Shown one piece after another: positions 23,971 through 36,375 of a stretch of 64,000 bases of DNA. This DNA is from Kryptolebias marmoratus (Eukaryota; Chordata; Actinopteri; Cyprinodontiformes; Rivulidae). The position numbers were made by a program, and so were the translations under genes. The stretch is from contig NC_051444.1 of NCBI RefSeq assembly GCF_001649575.2, forward strand, positions 19,189,187-19,253,186. The letters are read 5' to 3'. Below the pieces are notes generated by a model. The model searched no databases and was not told where the DNA came from. It worked only from the letters and a program-made list of their open reading frames with translations. Each line of letters begins with the position of its first letter. The stretch's first letter is position 1.

Positions 23971-25626
23971 TTCAACATGAAACATTTTCATGGATGGCGT
24001 GGGAATGTTCCAAATTTTTGCTTAATTACATTTGTGTGATTTACAGTTGTATATCGAGCAAACAAATGTGGTCACTTGGGAAAAGAAACAAAACTACAGC
24101 TTAAAGTCAACACTCTCATGTGATTCTGAGAGAGAAATGCATTGTGGAGTGGGAGAGGGCTCCACCTGACACATGTGAGAGGAAGATGTGCTGCTGTTGG
24201 TTGAAGGGAAGGAAAAGAAATGTGGAAATGGGCTGAGTAAACAAGGATAAAGGGGCCTGTCAAATCTTCTAAAGCAACCATTTTCTGCTCATCATAGCAC
24301 AGCCTGTGTGGTTACAGCTTTCCCCACTGAAACTGGGGTAATCAAACCACTCAGTGATTTAGGTAAAATGTGGGATATGTTCACAAAGAAATTTCCTACA
24401 AGCTCAGAATTGTGAAAGAGCGGATCCTCTGCAGTCAACAGGTTTGCATGAGTGTTCTTTGCAATGTGAATTTTGATTTTGTGCATCAAAAGTTGATCAT
24501 AACGCCAAAAAAACAAACAAAAAAATTAAACAAAAATCAGACGAAGTAGGTTTTTTCAAAAAAAAAAAAAGTGGATAAACAAATAAACATGATCAATACT
24601 TCCTAACATGAAAAGAAAAAAAAGTAATATAAAGAGAAAGAAATAAAAATTCTTTGATCAAGTTCTCTTTTAAAAGAACAAGGCAGCTGATCTCGCTTGT
24701 GTCTTCTTTCTGAAGGTCATGTTTCCAATTAGCAACCAATACTTTGTTTATTACAGCCATGCAGATTAAAGATTATAGCACCACCTTTTAATGACACTTT
24801 TGATGATCTTTAGAAACACTAGTTTTATTTTGCTCCTAACAAGATATGAAACATGAATTTTATGCATTTTTCATGAAGTTATGTCTTAAATATTTGCTTC
24901 AAATACACTTTATAACTAGATAACAAGTCTGGTGAAACCAATGTGATGCTCAAGAAGGGTGAGAGCTGAACAACGTAGATCTCAAACATTCTTAGCACTA
25001 AAAAAATGTTCCTGTAGTAAACTGATAAAATGCATTGTGATTTTATGTTGCACAAATTAAGGAAATAGATGGAAAAAAGTATTGCAACTGAGAAAGGACT
25101 AAAACAACCATGTGCTGCAGTAACTGCATGACTCCCAGTATATCAGTATTTATCTGGTATAGTCTTCTCACTGGACTAAAAATATTTGGTTTTGATTGGA
25201 AAGACAGCAAAATATTGCACCTAATTTTGAGACTCTCAGAAAATGCATCTCAATGACTGGCATTTGGTACTGGGCCTATTGCAAAAGTAACATATTTAAT
25301 TTCATGCAAACGAGTCAGGCAAAAAAATTCAGTTTAAGGCCATAATTTTATCTTTGACCATGTTCAGACCTGACACTTAAGGCTCCGCCATACTCCATAA
25401 GAAGTCAAGAAGTCGGTTCACGGTCAAGTGGTAGCGAGATAAGAGAGATAAGATCACATTTAAAAAACTTCCACAAGCATCAACAAGGGATTAGTTGTGA
25501 AGAACGTAAAGCAGGACCAGTCATGCTGGCTTCATACTTAGGCTGTGACCTTGACAGTGATAAGGTCTTGGATACAACCTAGTGCAGACGTGATACCCAG
25601 AGGTAGCATCGTGCTGATCTTGATGC

Positions 25627-26128
25627 TGTCATGGACTGGGGTGAAGGAGGCGAACCCTGAGCGCAGACTCATGTTGATAAAAAAAAAATAATTTATTTAG
25701 AAATAAAAGGCAAACCCAAAACAAAGGCTGACGTGGCAGCAAAACCTAGACTAAATGCAAAAAAACATTAACTAACTAAACTAAACTAAACCTGAACAGA
25801 CCTGAGACTAAAGACAAACCACTGGGAGACAAGAAGGCACGAGCAAACAGAACATCAGGGAGACAAGAGTATGACAATGAACCAGCAGCGAAGTAGAAAA
25901 TGTGACCGGGTATTAAAGGCAGAGGGTGATTAGTGGAAGTGGGCACAGGTGAGATGATTATGGAGCTAGAGGCAGGTGTAGATGGGTGAGAAAAGGGAAG
26001 AGAGAGAGTGTGACTGAGGAGAAGTGAATGGTGGCTGAGGCACAGGGAAGAGACAACTAAATAACAAACAATAAACTCGAACTGAAATATGAAGACAAAA
26101 CATAATACAAAAACCTTACATCCTAACA
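25627..26128 (-). mobile_element. solo-LTR-like element, copy A, with 5-bp target duplication
   Basis: The block starts TGTCATGGAC and ends CATCCTAACA, flanked on both sides by GATGC (25622-25626 and 26129-26133), a 5-bp target-site duplication typical of LTR elements. Internal blocks shared with 56827-57256 in the same order include gcgaaccc.ga.cgcagac, aatttattta, ggctg.cgtggcagcaaaac, cacaggtga and gacaggtgtagatggg. On the minus strand AATAAAT and a TTTAATAC/TATA-like box lie in the order promoter then poly(A), so the LTR reads minus. No internal retroviral-type genes flank it. Open frames inside it are artefacts. Confidence 0.65.
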
Positions 26129-29100
26129 GATGCATCCTGACACATAAGTGCACATTTCAGATTGCAGATTCTTGTAGATTTTTCAGGATCATTGCAGTTA
26201 TTATGGTACAAATGTTAAAAATTAAAATGAACATCAGCTTGTCGGCATAGCTGTATTTAAAAAATGTTGTCTCCATTCAAAACACTAGTTGCTTTAGCTG
26301 CTTTCTATTCATTTCTGTTAACCTTTATATGAGATAAATGAAAACAGTTGCTCTCTTCCCTGTTGCTCTTCTTCTCACAGGATAATTGTGCTTACAAATG
26401 AATATAATCTCACGAGTCAGTTGCTTCTTCTTTCACTACTTTTTAACACTTCATTAATTCATAAGACTCTATTTTCATTCAACCCCTTTTCTGTTTTCCA
26501 CATGGTTAGATATGTGCTACTGGTCCTGTTAAAATGGAAACATTATGAATGCATTATTGTGATGTGTGATTGATGCTGTTAAAAAAAATATAACAGATAA
26601 AGTTCATCTTGGATAGTTTTACCTGTATGGAGAAGGAGTGGTAAACCTGTAAAATCCAGTTAAAGTGACATACAGAATCTCTTGTGTTTTGCTGAATCCA
26701 AGAAAGTCACTAACTGCTGCAGGGACTTTTAAACAAAGGATTTGGTATTTATCAAAACCAATGCAAGGCAGTAAGATAAAAAAAAACCCTCTATAGTCAG
26801 AATACCTAAAATTAATTTTCACCTGAGTACAATGAATAATACTTTAATTGTTCAGCACTTTTCTTAGCCCATCTTGACACAGGGTGATGACCTCATTGCA
26901 ATGTAAAAATTCAGCCAAAATGAAATGGTCTTTGGTGTTGGTGATATCTTCAGGGAGGTATTAAAAACACAGTGTGCTGCTCATTATGTATCGTAGGCTG
27001 TAAACATAAGAAAGAATAAATTAAGTTTGATTTGATTAGTTATAATTTACCTACAATATTAAATATTGAATTTGTATTTGAAATTACTAGTGTTTTATTG
27101 TCGTATGCTCTCCCAACTAGCACAGTGCCTTGTAGTCTTGTCTTCAAGGAAACCTAGCACTTTACTCTTAACTGCTGTCTTGCTTTTACTGTTTAGATCA
27201 ACTGAAGCGTGGAAAAGGCACCAAATAACAGCTCTGTCATTTTGCCTCAACCAGGTGTTTATTTCCACTTCAGAGTCACTAAACAGAATCTTCTAACCTC
27301 AGACACCAGTTATTTTAAAACTTGCATTCATTTAGACACTTTAAGCCTTAATGTGAGTTATCTCTGTGCAAGCACTTCTCAGCTGCACATTTGTTCTGTC
27401 ATCTCAGTTCTCCAAAACAAACAAACAAAGAAAAAAAAGCCAATTATGTCAGGATCTCATTATCCATAATGCAAGCTTCTTAAAATGGGGAAGGCTTAAG
27501 TGGTACATATTGATAGAATGACTGAAGAATTTTATAGATTGAAAAAGAGTAATTATGTAAAACGTAAACTAAATTAAAGGCAAAAACGATTATTTTGCAC
27601 TTAATTATGATTACAAACATGACTATGTGCAAGTAAAAGATGTATTTGCTTTATTGCTCTATGAGGGTGAGTGTACATCTTAGAAAGAAACTGTGTGTCA
27701 ATCTATCTTTTTTTGATTTGGTGTCAGATATCACAGCATCATAAACCAATGGGATGAGATCTATTCAAACAACACAGATTGACAGACACACAGCTAAACC
27801 CTATCCAGATTGGCAGTCTTCTTTATCATTAGGCCGAACACCTGCTGTTAGAAAACCTGGGGGCAATGTGACCCTGGTCTAAGCAAGCATCACCTTTCCC
27901 CTCTTGTCATTCCCACCAGATCAACAGGATCCAGTGGCTGACTGTACCCAGCATCAATCTGCCTCTGAATGAAAATGTTTTACCAACAGTAATTTAAAGG
28001 AAGAGCCCAAGTTCCACACCAGGCTGAATGAGAACAAACTCTATAAAGATATATACATAATAAAAAATAAAAAAACTAACAGATATGCTTTATGTATCTC
28101 CATTGTTTCCATTGTTACATTTTTTTTAAATTATGCATACAATTTCACAAACTGCAGAAAAAACATTGGACTGCTATAAAGTCATCGGTTTTGAATTCTC
28201 TCAGCAGTTCATCATTCATCACACTTACATCTTTATCAGGCTAGATATTTCTAAAATGCTGCATCGTTTTCGCTTGTCCTTCTTCCCACCTCTGTTAGCA
28301 GTCAAATCTCAGGAACATGACCTCTCTTGAATTTACATCTTCTCTTGACTTCGCTGTTTGCTCTCTGCTCCATTTACTTCACAGCCTTATGTCCCTCAGC
28401 CCAGCTAACTGATCACCTTAAAAAAAGACATGAACACATTGTCAATACAAGTTGTACCGTCACTGTTCAACATCTTCCTTGGCATTCACTTTATCACTAA
28501 GCAGTTTTGCCGCACATTGTAAGTCAGAGTTTCTCTCAGCTTTTGTCTATATTTTCTATCTGTAATTTTTTTTTTCTTCCATGTATAGCATGGACCTCCA
28601 TTGTCGTTGTGCCTGGTTATAGCTGAATGAAAATGTACTCCTGCTCTCTCTCAGGCCAACTAATTATGGACTTTGATTATTCCCATTTCGTTTTACTGAG
28701 TGCGGCGCCTCGCAGAAAGGCCAGCACCATTGATTGTCTCAGTTTCAGGCCTAATTGAGCCAAATGGGAATGGCTGTTGCCAGAGTTCACTCTTCTCCAG
28801 TGTTTACATGCTGATCCACCGGAGAGACATTCATTACCGCCACGACAAAAACTCCTCTAGACATATTCACACATACACATATACACTTGCATTTTGTTTT
28901 CATAGTGAGAAAGGGTTGAAGTTCTCAGTGGTCTGAACGTACAGCTGGGCATGCAGATGCTGCTGGGAATAGATACTGTTTGCTAATGGTGCTGGGGTCT
29001 ACAACACAGAGGCATTATTACTATCTCTGCTCCTTTCTAGTCATCCCAGTCTTGTTTGCTGCTCTTAAACCCACACTGGTTTATAATTGTGTACAAGTGA

Positions 29101-30721
29101 GCCTGGTGCAAGGTTTCTTTTCTGATTGAATGGCTTGGATTCGTGCAGCAGAAGTTGCTTTTACATTCATGTTTACAGCGGTCAAGCTTTTTGACATCAG
29201 AAACAAAGAGCTTTTTCTGCAAACATTTCTTTAAGAGTAGTAGCTCTTGACTTTCCTTTTATTATTCTGCAGTGCTTCAACTCAACATACAAACACTCTG
29301 CTTTCATTAAGGTGAAAGCATTAATATCTGATTACATGTTATGAGGGTAGTCAATTTTGCTTTTGCTTTTTTGTTTCTTTTTTTTTTTTGAAGATCATGC
29401 CAAACAGATGCTGGGTCTTTTCTAAAAACTTCAGTATGTCATACTAAACCTGTACTGAAAAGATTGCACTCCCTCCCCCTCACTTATTAGGTCACAGAGC
29501 AATTTCTTAGAACAGTTTAGATTTTTGTTTGGTGTCTTGGCTCCTCTCCATGCTTTCAGAAAGATAAAAGTGCACCTCGACTTCAGCACAAATGGAAAGA
29601 AGGCAGGAAGATTTTTAAAAATGAGCACTGGGTCTCAGTGGTAGAATGAACATTAAAAAAACAACAACAACAACAACAAAAAAAAAACACTGCTTAATTT
29701 TAAGCATGTGGTATGTTTTTAAATAATTTTCATGAAGTTTATGAAAAAATAATACAATTTTGTTAGGAACTGTAATAATCTGGATTTCTAGTCAGTGATA
29801 TTAGAGGGCCGGGGTGACTTGTATGAGTTTCTGTTATACTATTTAAAAAAAAAAACAACCATTAAGTTAAGACACTTTTCAAAATCTTAGAGTCTACTTA
29901 TGCATTCATTAATAGTCATATCCACCTTCTGAAGTTTTTATGTTTTCATTCTAGTATTTTGTTCTTTATTTTTTGCTGTATTCCCAGATTTCTTTGTAAT
30001 AGTTTGTTCTTTATGTATTCTGTGGACTTTGAGCTTCTAGTGGTGCTTGTTTACACCTGGTTTGTGTTTGCTAATTACTACACTTCCCAACTATTATCAC
30101 TCCACCTCAGTAAATATACCATGCAGTTTCTTTATTCAGGTACAGATCCTTGTCATATCTATGGTTTATTCCAAGTCTTTGGTCCTGATTTGCCCACAGT
30201 AGTCCTAATTAGGTAATTATATGTCTGATATCTGCAAACAACTGTAATGCCTTGTGTTAAATTAGCAAGTTTACAAATGATATTTTAAACTTGGCCTTTC
30301 TTGGACTTTTCCTACTTTTCTAAAATTTAGAATAGAAAAATAAATAATAATATATTTTTATATTATTTTGTGATAGTAGTACCAACTGTTCTTGTTTTAT
30401 TTGTCTGCTATAAATACCTCTCACTGCTGAATGCTCTTTGTGTGTTAAAATAATGAGAAAGTTGTTTTCATTTAACCAATTTTTCATTCCTCATGAGGTT
30501 TGCTCTGTGTGATTATACTTAAATTAATTGTGGTCAATAAAATGACATGGTTTGGGCTTTTTTTCTTCTTTTTGTTTAAACTGGTTTCTTTTTTTAGACT
30601 TGTTTCCAAAGATTAGGTTGCTAGCTTCATCTCAAGTTCAGACAACACAGGCTCCAACAGAGTCAGAGCATAACAGGTATGAGGGGCTGTTACAGACATT
30701 ATTATTAAATACTGAAAACAT
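26129..30721. other. intergenic, no gene seen
   Basis: AT-rich non-coding DNA with short frames only. It holds T and A runs and a CAA run at about 29660-29680. The patch at 28590-28830 is described separately. Nothing else stands out. Confidence 0.5.
28590..28830. other. candidate conserved non-coding element
   Basis: Mixed-composition sequence with ccaactaattatggact, tttcaggcctaattgagcc and aaatgggaatggctgttgcc, that is, several homeodomain-type TAAT cores in complex, non-repeated sequence. It is unlike the T- and A-rich DNA on either side. No open frame is conserved-looking. The call rests only on appearance. Confidence 0.25.
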
Positions 30722-31005
30722 TTCTCATACACTACTGAAATGCTTTTATACCAACAACTGAAATGTTTTATATTTTCAACTAAAAAAAACATAGACTTAA
30801 AAACACAAAACATTCTCTCAAACAAACTAGTAAATAGCATTCATATGTCCTACCAAAGTACTTTCATACACACTATTGAAATACTTTCACACTCTACAAC
30901 AATGCTCCCATATGCACTACTAAAATACACTCATACTAATGACTGAAATGGTGTCATACACACACACACACACACACATTATTGAAATACACTCATACAC
31001 AGAAG
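30722..31005 (+). repeat. 23-bp tandem repeat array, degenerate, left part
   Basis: Units close to tttcatacactactgaaatgc (one full unit is 23 bp) recur: cttttataccaacaactgaa, ctttcatacacactattgaa, ctcccatatgcactactaaa, ctcatactaatgactgaa. A CA run (30958-30978) has grown inside one unit. A diverged stretch at about 30770-30850 interrupts the array. The same unit forms the cleaner array at 31576-31805. Confidence 0.7.
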
Positions 31006-31575
31006 CAGTTTTTGATATAGTCATTGTGTCTCACCAGTCAGGGCAGCAACTTGTATGGGGTGGCTTGAGTACGGAAAAAAAAAAAAAAAAAAACAAAGAA
31101 AGAAGGTTTTGAGCCATTTGCTCCATGAACAAGTTTTCTATAGGTTATTTGTGTGTTCTGTTAATTTGGGGCATGGACTTATTTTGGAGAATGAGTGTTT
31201 CTCTGCGTTGTGCAATGTCCCTGTTGCTGCTGGAGGTGATACACACACCTTCAATGGAAGAATGAGCAAAGGAGATGTAAGGCTAACCTCTGACAGGGAT
31301 GAGTGCTCAGAAAAGCCGTCATGCCTGTTATTGTGAAAAGTAAAAAAGAAACAAATAATAAAATAAACTGAATATTAACAAAAATGTTTTACTTTTTTTG
31401 TACATATAATTCAGCTTCAAAAATTTTATCCTTTTTTAGATCAAAATTGATGTCTATTTTCTCTTGTAACAAGGGAGATATTATTGAATTATATGTGCAC
31501 CAGATTGATCGAGGAGCTCGCCCAGGGCACCTTTCAGGCTAGAAGTGCCACTACCCATACACACAGGTAAAATAT
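31006..31575. other. 570-bp core between two 23-bp repeat arrays
   Basis: Non-repetitive sequence lying between the two arrays of the same 23-bp unit. It includes a poly-A tract (about 31075-31093) and a GC-richer stretch at 31500-31555 (gatcgaggagctcgcccagg). It has one plus-strand frame of 93 codons (31055-31336), which begins in the poly-A tract and resembles nothing known. It may be an insertion that split one array, or the body of an element that carries arrays near both ends. Confidence 0.4.
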
Positions 31576-31805
31576 TTTCATATGTAGTACTGGAATTCTC
31601 TCATACACACTACTGAAATGTTTTTATGTGCACTACTATAATGCACTCTTATGCAGTACTAAAATGCAATCATATATACTATTGAAATGATCTCATACGT
31701 AGTACTGAAATGGACTCATATGCACTACTGAAATGCTTTCATATGCTTTAATTAAATGATTTCATTTCCACTGGTGAAATGTTCTCATATTCACTACTGA
31801 AATGC
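31576..31805 (+). repeat. 23-bp tandem repeat array, ten units
   Basis: Exactly ten units of 23 bp can be laid out end to end with no gaps (consensus about tctcatatgcactactgaaatgc). Each unit carries gaaatg with a following tttca or ctcat. Adjacent units form a small inverted repeat TGAAA-tgc-TTTCA. Units differ at several positions, so the array is not new. Confidence 0.85.
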
Positions 31806-33969
31806 TTCCAGACATAATGACAGCCCTCCATAGGTTGTGTTAAAATAAGACACACTTCTGGGGTGAGGAAGAAACCTGAGTAATACATTGTCTTTAGAGA
31901 GACTTGGACATAATTAAAACTTTGAATGGGCGTAAGGGGATGAGTGTGATTTATTACTCATACTGTTCTCTGTTACATGTTAGCAGGAACATGGATTGAA
32001 TATATTCTCTGTAGCTTCTGTAAACACAATAATTGGATAGAGTTATGTTTAAAACGAGCTTAGTAGCCAGAGTACACATAGCTGCTCTCTTTGTGGGAAG
32101 AAAGTCAAACATTTCTTTTGAACAACCCAAAACCCCAGATGCTTTTAATAAAAGTTTGAAATGATAATTCTGGTTTGCATTAAAATACAATGCCCATTTT
32201 TGCATGCTACCTTTGTGTTGATGACACAGTGTGCTATCTTAAAGTGAACTTAGAGTTGAAAAAACTGGACATTTCTCTTTGTCCAAAAGGGGGCGTGCAA
32301 TGAAAAGTTTGAAAACAACTGAACTAATCCCAGTATTGTGGTTGGCTTAAACACTTCTAGCACACTGTAGACACAAATTTAACCCTCCGTGATAAATTCA
32401 TGTAGGAAGTGAGACGTATATATACTGTATAAAGCTGTTTTTTATTTTTCATACCACACTACTTCATTGATATACTATGTGGAGTAAATAATGCAAATGG
32501 AATACAATACCACCACTACTAGCATATGGATCATATGAGTAAGGTGTTATACGGCAGATTGTGACACCGACGCACATGTTTATAGCTTCCTTATGAGTCC
32601 AGCATGAATGCAAATGTCAAGGCTCAGCTGTATCTAGAAGCTGCCGTCTGATTTGATTGCCTGAAAAATTCTTGGAGGGAGAAAGGATGGTAGACTGAGT
32701 GATACGTGGGTTGATGCATCATGATAAATCATTTTACATCTTTTTGATAGACCCCTCCTCAAAGCAGTCATCGTTAAAATGAAAAATCCCTTTAATAAGT
32801 CAGCCACAATGTTCATTATGTCATTATGTGGGTGTGCAACATCTCTTCTTTTATAAGTGGATTTTTCTTCTTTGACTCACTTGGCAGCCATTAATAGAGT
32901 TGAGCAGGGACGTTTCAGCCAGCCAACTTATGAATAGATCATTATTCTGTTGCAGTGTCCTCGTGGAAAAGTGTGAACACTGACTCAGGTAACCTGTGTG
33001 CCAAAGGCAGAAATGAACAATTATCATAACATGTGTCTCCACTGCCATTGATGAAAGGATCTTTTTAATAAGGGCGATTACTGTAACCATGTGCAATTTA
33101 ACCTGATCGACTCAATAGGTGATGGGACTTTAATGCTAGAAAAACTGTGTCCACCTGAAAGGCTCAGGCCAAAATTGATTATGGCAGAATTAAACATTTA
33201 AGTAATCACTGCACTTAGCTAAATGATTGTGTAATGAATAATAGATGAGATGGAAGGCAGACAGGGTAATAGATGGTTTGCGGAATAATATCTGGCCATG
33301 TGATATTCAGCCATGCCTCTATATCCACAAGGGCACGTTTTTTTAACAGCACCAAATCTCACTTTACTCCCTTGTGAAAAAGGCCATTTGCTTATAGCAA
33401 TATTACATACACACACTCAAATACACCCACACACACATCAGACTGAGGGATTGTTGGGGTGGGGGTGGGTGGGGGGTAGGGGGGTGTTAATCAATTCACA
33501 TTACTCTTGTGGACTGTTCAATGTGAGTGCAGCACTTATGCTCCAAGAGTTAGACAGCTGTTGGGCAGTTTGGTTAAGTATTGTGAAGAAATATTTGGAA
33601 CTAAATGTTTATTTTATTCTATTATATTACTATTCAAGAACAAATAGACCACGTAGACAAAACTGAATTTATTAAATAAAGTACATTGCACAACCAAGCA
33701 AAAATATTTTTTCAAATATTGAAAATGCAACCAAAAGCCGAATTGCAGCCATTGTTCTTTTGCAGCATGGCTGCTACTGCACTTCGGTTTCGGGCTTTGA
33801 AGCTGCGGATTTTAAACATCAGTTGTCTGAGGGAGCGAAAGGTCAATCAGGCCTGCCCACATGCTCACAGTCATACATGCACGCACACATCACACAGACT
33901 GGGTTGTACGCGTATGTGTTAGTGGGTAGGACGGCTTCTTCAATCACTTGATGTAAATGGGCTGAGGCC
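31806..33969. other. intergenic, no gene seen
   Basis: Non-coding DNA of moderate AT content. A CA-rich stretch (33405-33440) precedes a strong G-rich tract (33456-33484). No exon is supported. Confidence 0.5.
33456..33484 (+). other. G-quadruplex-forming tract
   Basis: Five G runs (4, 5, 3, 6 and 6 G) separated by single T or TA. Runs of three or more G with loops of 1-2 bases meet the standard quadruplex pattern. The C-rich complement could form an i-motif. No promoter is visible next to it. Confidence 0.7.
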
Positions 33970-34300
33970 TGTTGCAATTTACAACATGGCCCCGTCGTGT
34001 CTGATAAATCCAGCCCTGTCTCTGTGTTTATCATGTCAAAATGACTTCACTTCTGTCCCTCTTTACTCCCCCTGTCTCACCCCTTGTGCACACACTGTGC
34101 TCGTAGCCACTCATTTCCTCATTGAGCAGGGGGCTGGTGGGTACAGGGGATGTGGAGCTACATGACCGAGACAGCTTGGTAATTAGTTCTCAAGCCTGCT
34201 CTCGCTAAATATTCCTGCTTAATGACAAGGCCAAGCGGGTGCACTATGCCTAACGGCCCGAGGTTCAGTCTGGTTCTACAAGCTCTGATCACAATTCAGA
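33970..34300. other. candidate conserved non-coding element
   Basis: Complex sequence of balanced composition, notably gacagcttggtaattagttc, tctcgctaaatattcctgc and ttaatgacaaggccaagcgg. TAAT cores and an absence of low-complexity sequence give it the look of a vertebrate developmental enhancer. It is not coding in any frame. Only alignment can confirm it. Confidence 0.3.
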
Positions 34301-34859
34301 CCTGCAGTGAAACTATGGCACAATGCAACAAATGAAATAAAATACTGTGAATAATTGAAAGAGAATAGATGTTGGGGCACACTTTGAATTGCACATCAAA
34401 AGAAATGATTTGTCAGTCATCAATAGTGTTTCCAGAGGTAAGGCTGTCTCCCTCTCACTCCGTTCTTTCTCTGTCTCTATGTCTCACTCTCATTTAGTTA
34501 GATGATTGCTTCTCACAGCCCCAGGGACCGATAACAACCACCAAGTCTATTACTTCCTACAGCACTTACTCCTACCAATATGAAACACTCGATAACAACT
34601 GGGCCTACCTCATGTTCGCTCCTATAGTCTATTAGCAAGACACCAATTCTATCCAGCAGCATGTGTCGATACAAGGGAACCCCGGAGTAACATTAGCCGT
34701 GTTGAAATGACTCACGGGAGAATCAAGCAAGTCAGCCCCATCAAAATGAGAGTAATGATTTTTTTTTTTTTTCTGGTGAGATGCACGAGTTAAGTTCATG
34801 AGGAAAACCACAGAAATAATAAACAGCTAAACAAACACAGCAGGGTTGATGGGCGAGGC

Positions 34860-35165
34860 AGGTGTGCACATTTTTAAAGCCCTCTTGTAGAGATTGGCGA
34901 TAGAGATGCTGTGCTACAGTCTCGTATTAAGACCGCTGTGTTGCCCCGGTGATCTAATAGCCAGGCGCTGTGCATCCAGATGCTAACTTCGCCTTCTTCT
35001 CCTGAATCCAACAGGGCTCAGTGCTTTCCTGCGTCTCAGGGCTCAGGTGTTAATTTATGCCTGTGAACCACTTTTCCCCTTGACTACACAGCTCGACCCC
35101 AACAAAGCATGTCCCCCGGTTCAGCTGAACCTCCATCCAAGAGGGACAGACTTCGGAATAAACTA
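34860..35165. other. candidate conserved non-coding element
   Basis: A stretch of about 300 bp with balanced base composition, including gagattggcgatagagatgc, ggtgatctaatagccaggcg and gtgttaatttatgcctgtg. It lacks repeats and open frames. It contrasts with the A-rich DNA that follows at 35190. Confidence 0.25.
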
Positions 35166-36269
35166 TAACTCCCTGCATTTAACTGCTAGGAAAAAAGAAT
35201 AATAAAATGGAAAAGAATAAAACCAAGGCAAACAGAAAAAGATGAATTTTGAAATATTTAGCAGTATTTGTTCACATATCACAGTGGAGCGGACAGATAA
35301 GCCATGGGTGGAAATCACAAATGATCACCAGTGTAGAAATCCTTGCATCATGTATCAGCAGCAACTAAAACAAAATGGCTGAAAGAAAAAAGCAAAATAA
35401 AAGGTAACACAAGACGAAATACAAAACACACAATTTTACGTATATTGCATTAGCCATGACTAAAGGAGCAACAATGGGAGCCTCATTCTCCTAAAATATC
35501 TTTGTTTTGTACCAGAATAAGCATGCCTAATTGATGATGACAACTCAGTGCACTGTTGTGATTCTTGAAAGATGGCTGTGTAGAAGAGATAGGGAGATGT
35601 TTCTGTGTGGGTGAGGTAACGGCAGCTGATGGCCAGTTAGGCCAATGTGTTTGTGGTTGAGGGAGTTTCTGGGGCAAAGCCTTCTCAGCTGTTGACCGGA
35701 CGTCCGCTCGGCATCTGAGAGCCCAAAGTTCAGTTCATTATTAATGATCTGAGATGTCACAGCAGTCCATTCGCTTCATTGTTGAGGCATCACCTGAGAC
35801 ATCAGCCCAGAGGCACACACACACACACACACAGTATACAAAGATAAAAGTTCCTTTCTAAGCTGTTTTCTTATTACTCCCTGTCACTCCCGCTGGGCAG
35901 AGGGCACTTTGTAGATGCCCCTGAAGATGTAGACAGTGAGTGGAGAAGAGCACTGTGGGTGGCTCTGCGTTCAAAAGTAATCAGGGGATCCAGTGAAATG
36001 CGTCTCCTCACTGCATTTCATTCACCAAGCTCCCTGAGCTGCCAACAGGCTGACAGAAGAAGGGGCCTCGTAAACAGAAAAGTATCAAAAAAGGGGAAAA
36101 AAAAAAAGAAAAAAGAATAACATCATATCCAGAGAGAATGAGTAGAAGATGATTCGCTTTGTTGTCCATCTTGACAGTAAGCCAGGGAACAGGGGACTTG
36201 TAGTTCAAAGGCAGCCAGCCGTGGCACCTCTCTTGCAAACCTGCAGGGACTGTGTCATTACATTCAGAG

Positions 36270-36375
36270 CTGTTTGGAAACAAATTTCATCACATTAGCC
36301 CTTTTTAGACGCTTTTTTCTTGGCGCCACAATTTGCATTGCAGCCTGTCTGTCTGTCATTTAAGCACTTAAGACA
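36270..36375. other. candidate conserved non-coding element
   Basis: About 100 bp with ttttcttggcgccacaattt (an E2F-like ttggcgcc), then the octamer ATTTGCAT at 36331-36338, and catttaagcacttaag. Dense known-type sites in a small block suggest an enhancer, but this is only inferred. Confidence 0.2.

Larger units (their letters stand above)
21661..25626. other. intergenic, no gene seen
   Basis: AT-rich DNA with no recognised exon. Apart from the features listed separately it holds T runs near 22718-22738 and an A run near 24558. A patch around 22270-22390 (atcagcctaattggtttc) has mixed composition and might be regulatory. Confidence 0.5.

Noticed and set aside
25776..26153. 125-codon minus-strand frame
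   Set aside because: Entirely within solo-LTR copy A and just past its end. Its Ser/Leu/Phe bias comes from the base composition of the repeat.
30722..31805. CRISPR array (regular 23-bp repeats)
   Set aside because: The units are contiguous without unique spacers, and the setting is a vertebrate genome.
33313..33666. 117-codon plus-strand frame
   Set aside because: It crosses CA-rich and G-rich simple sequence. No protein-like features.
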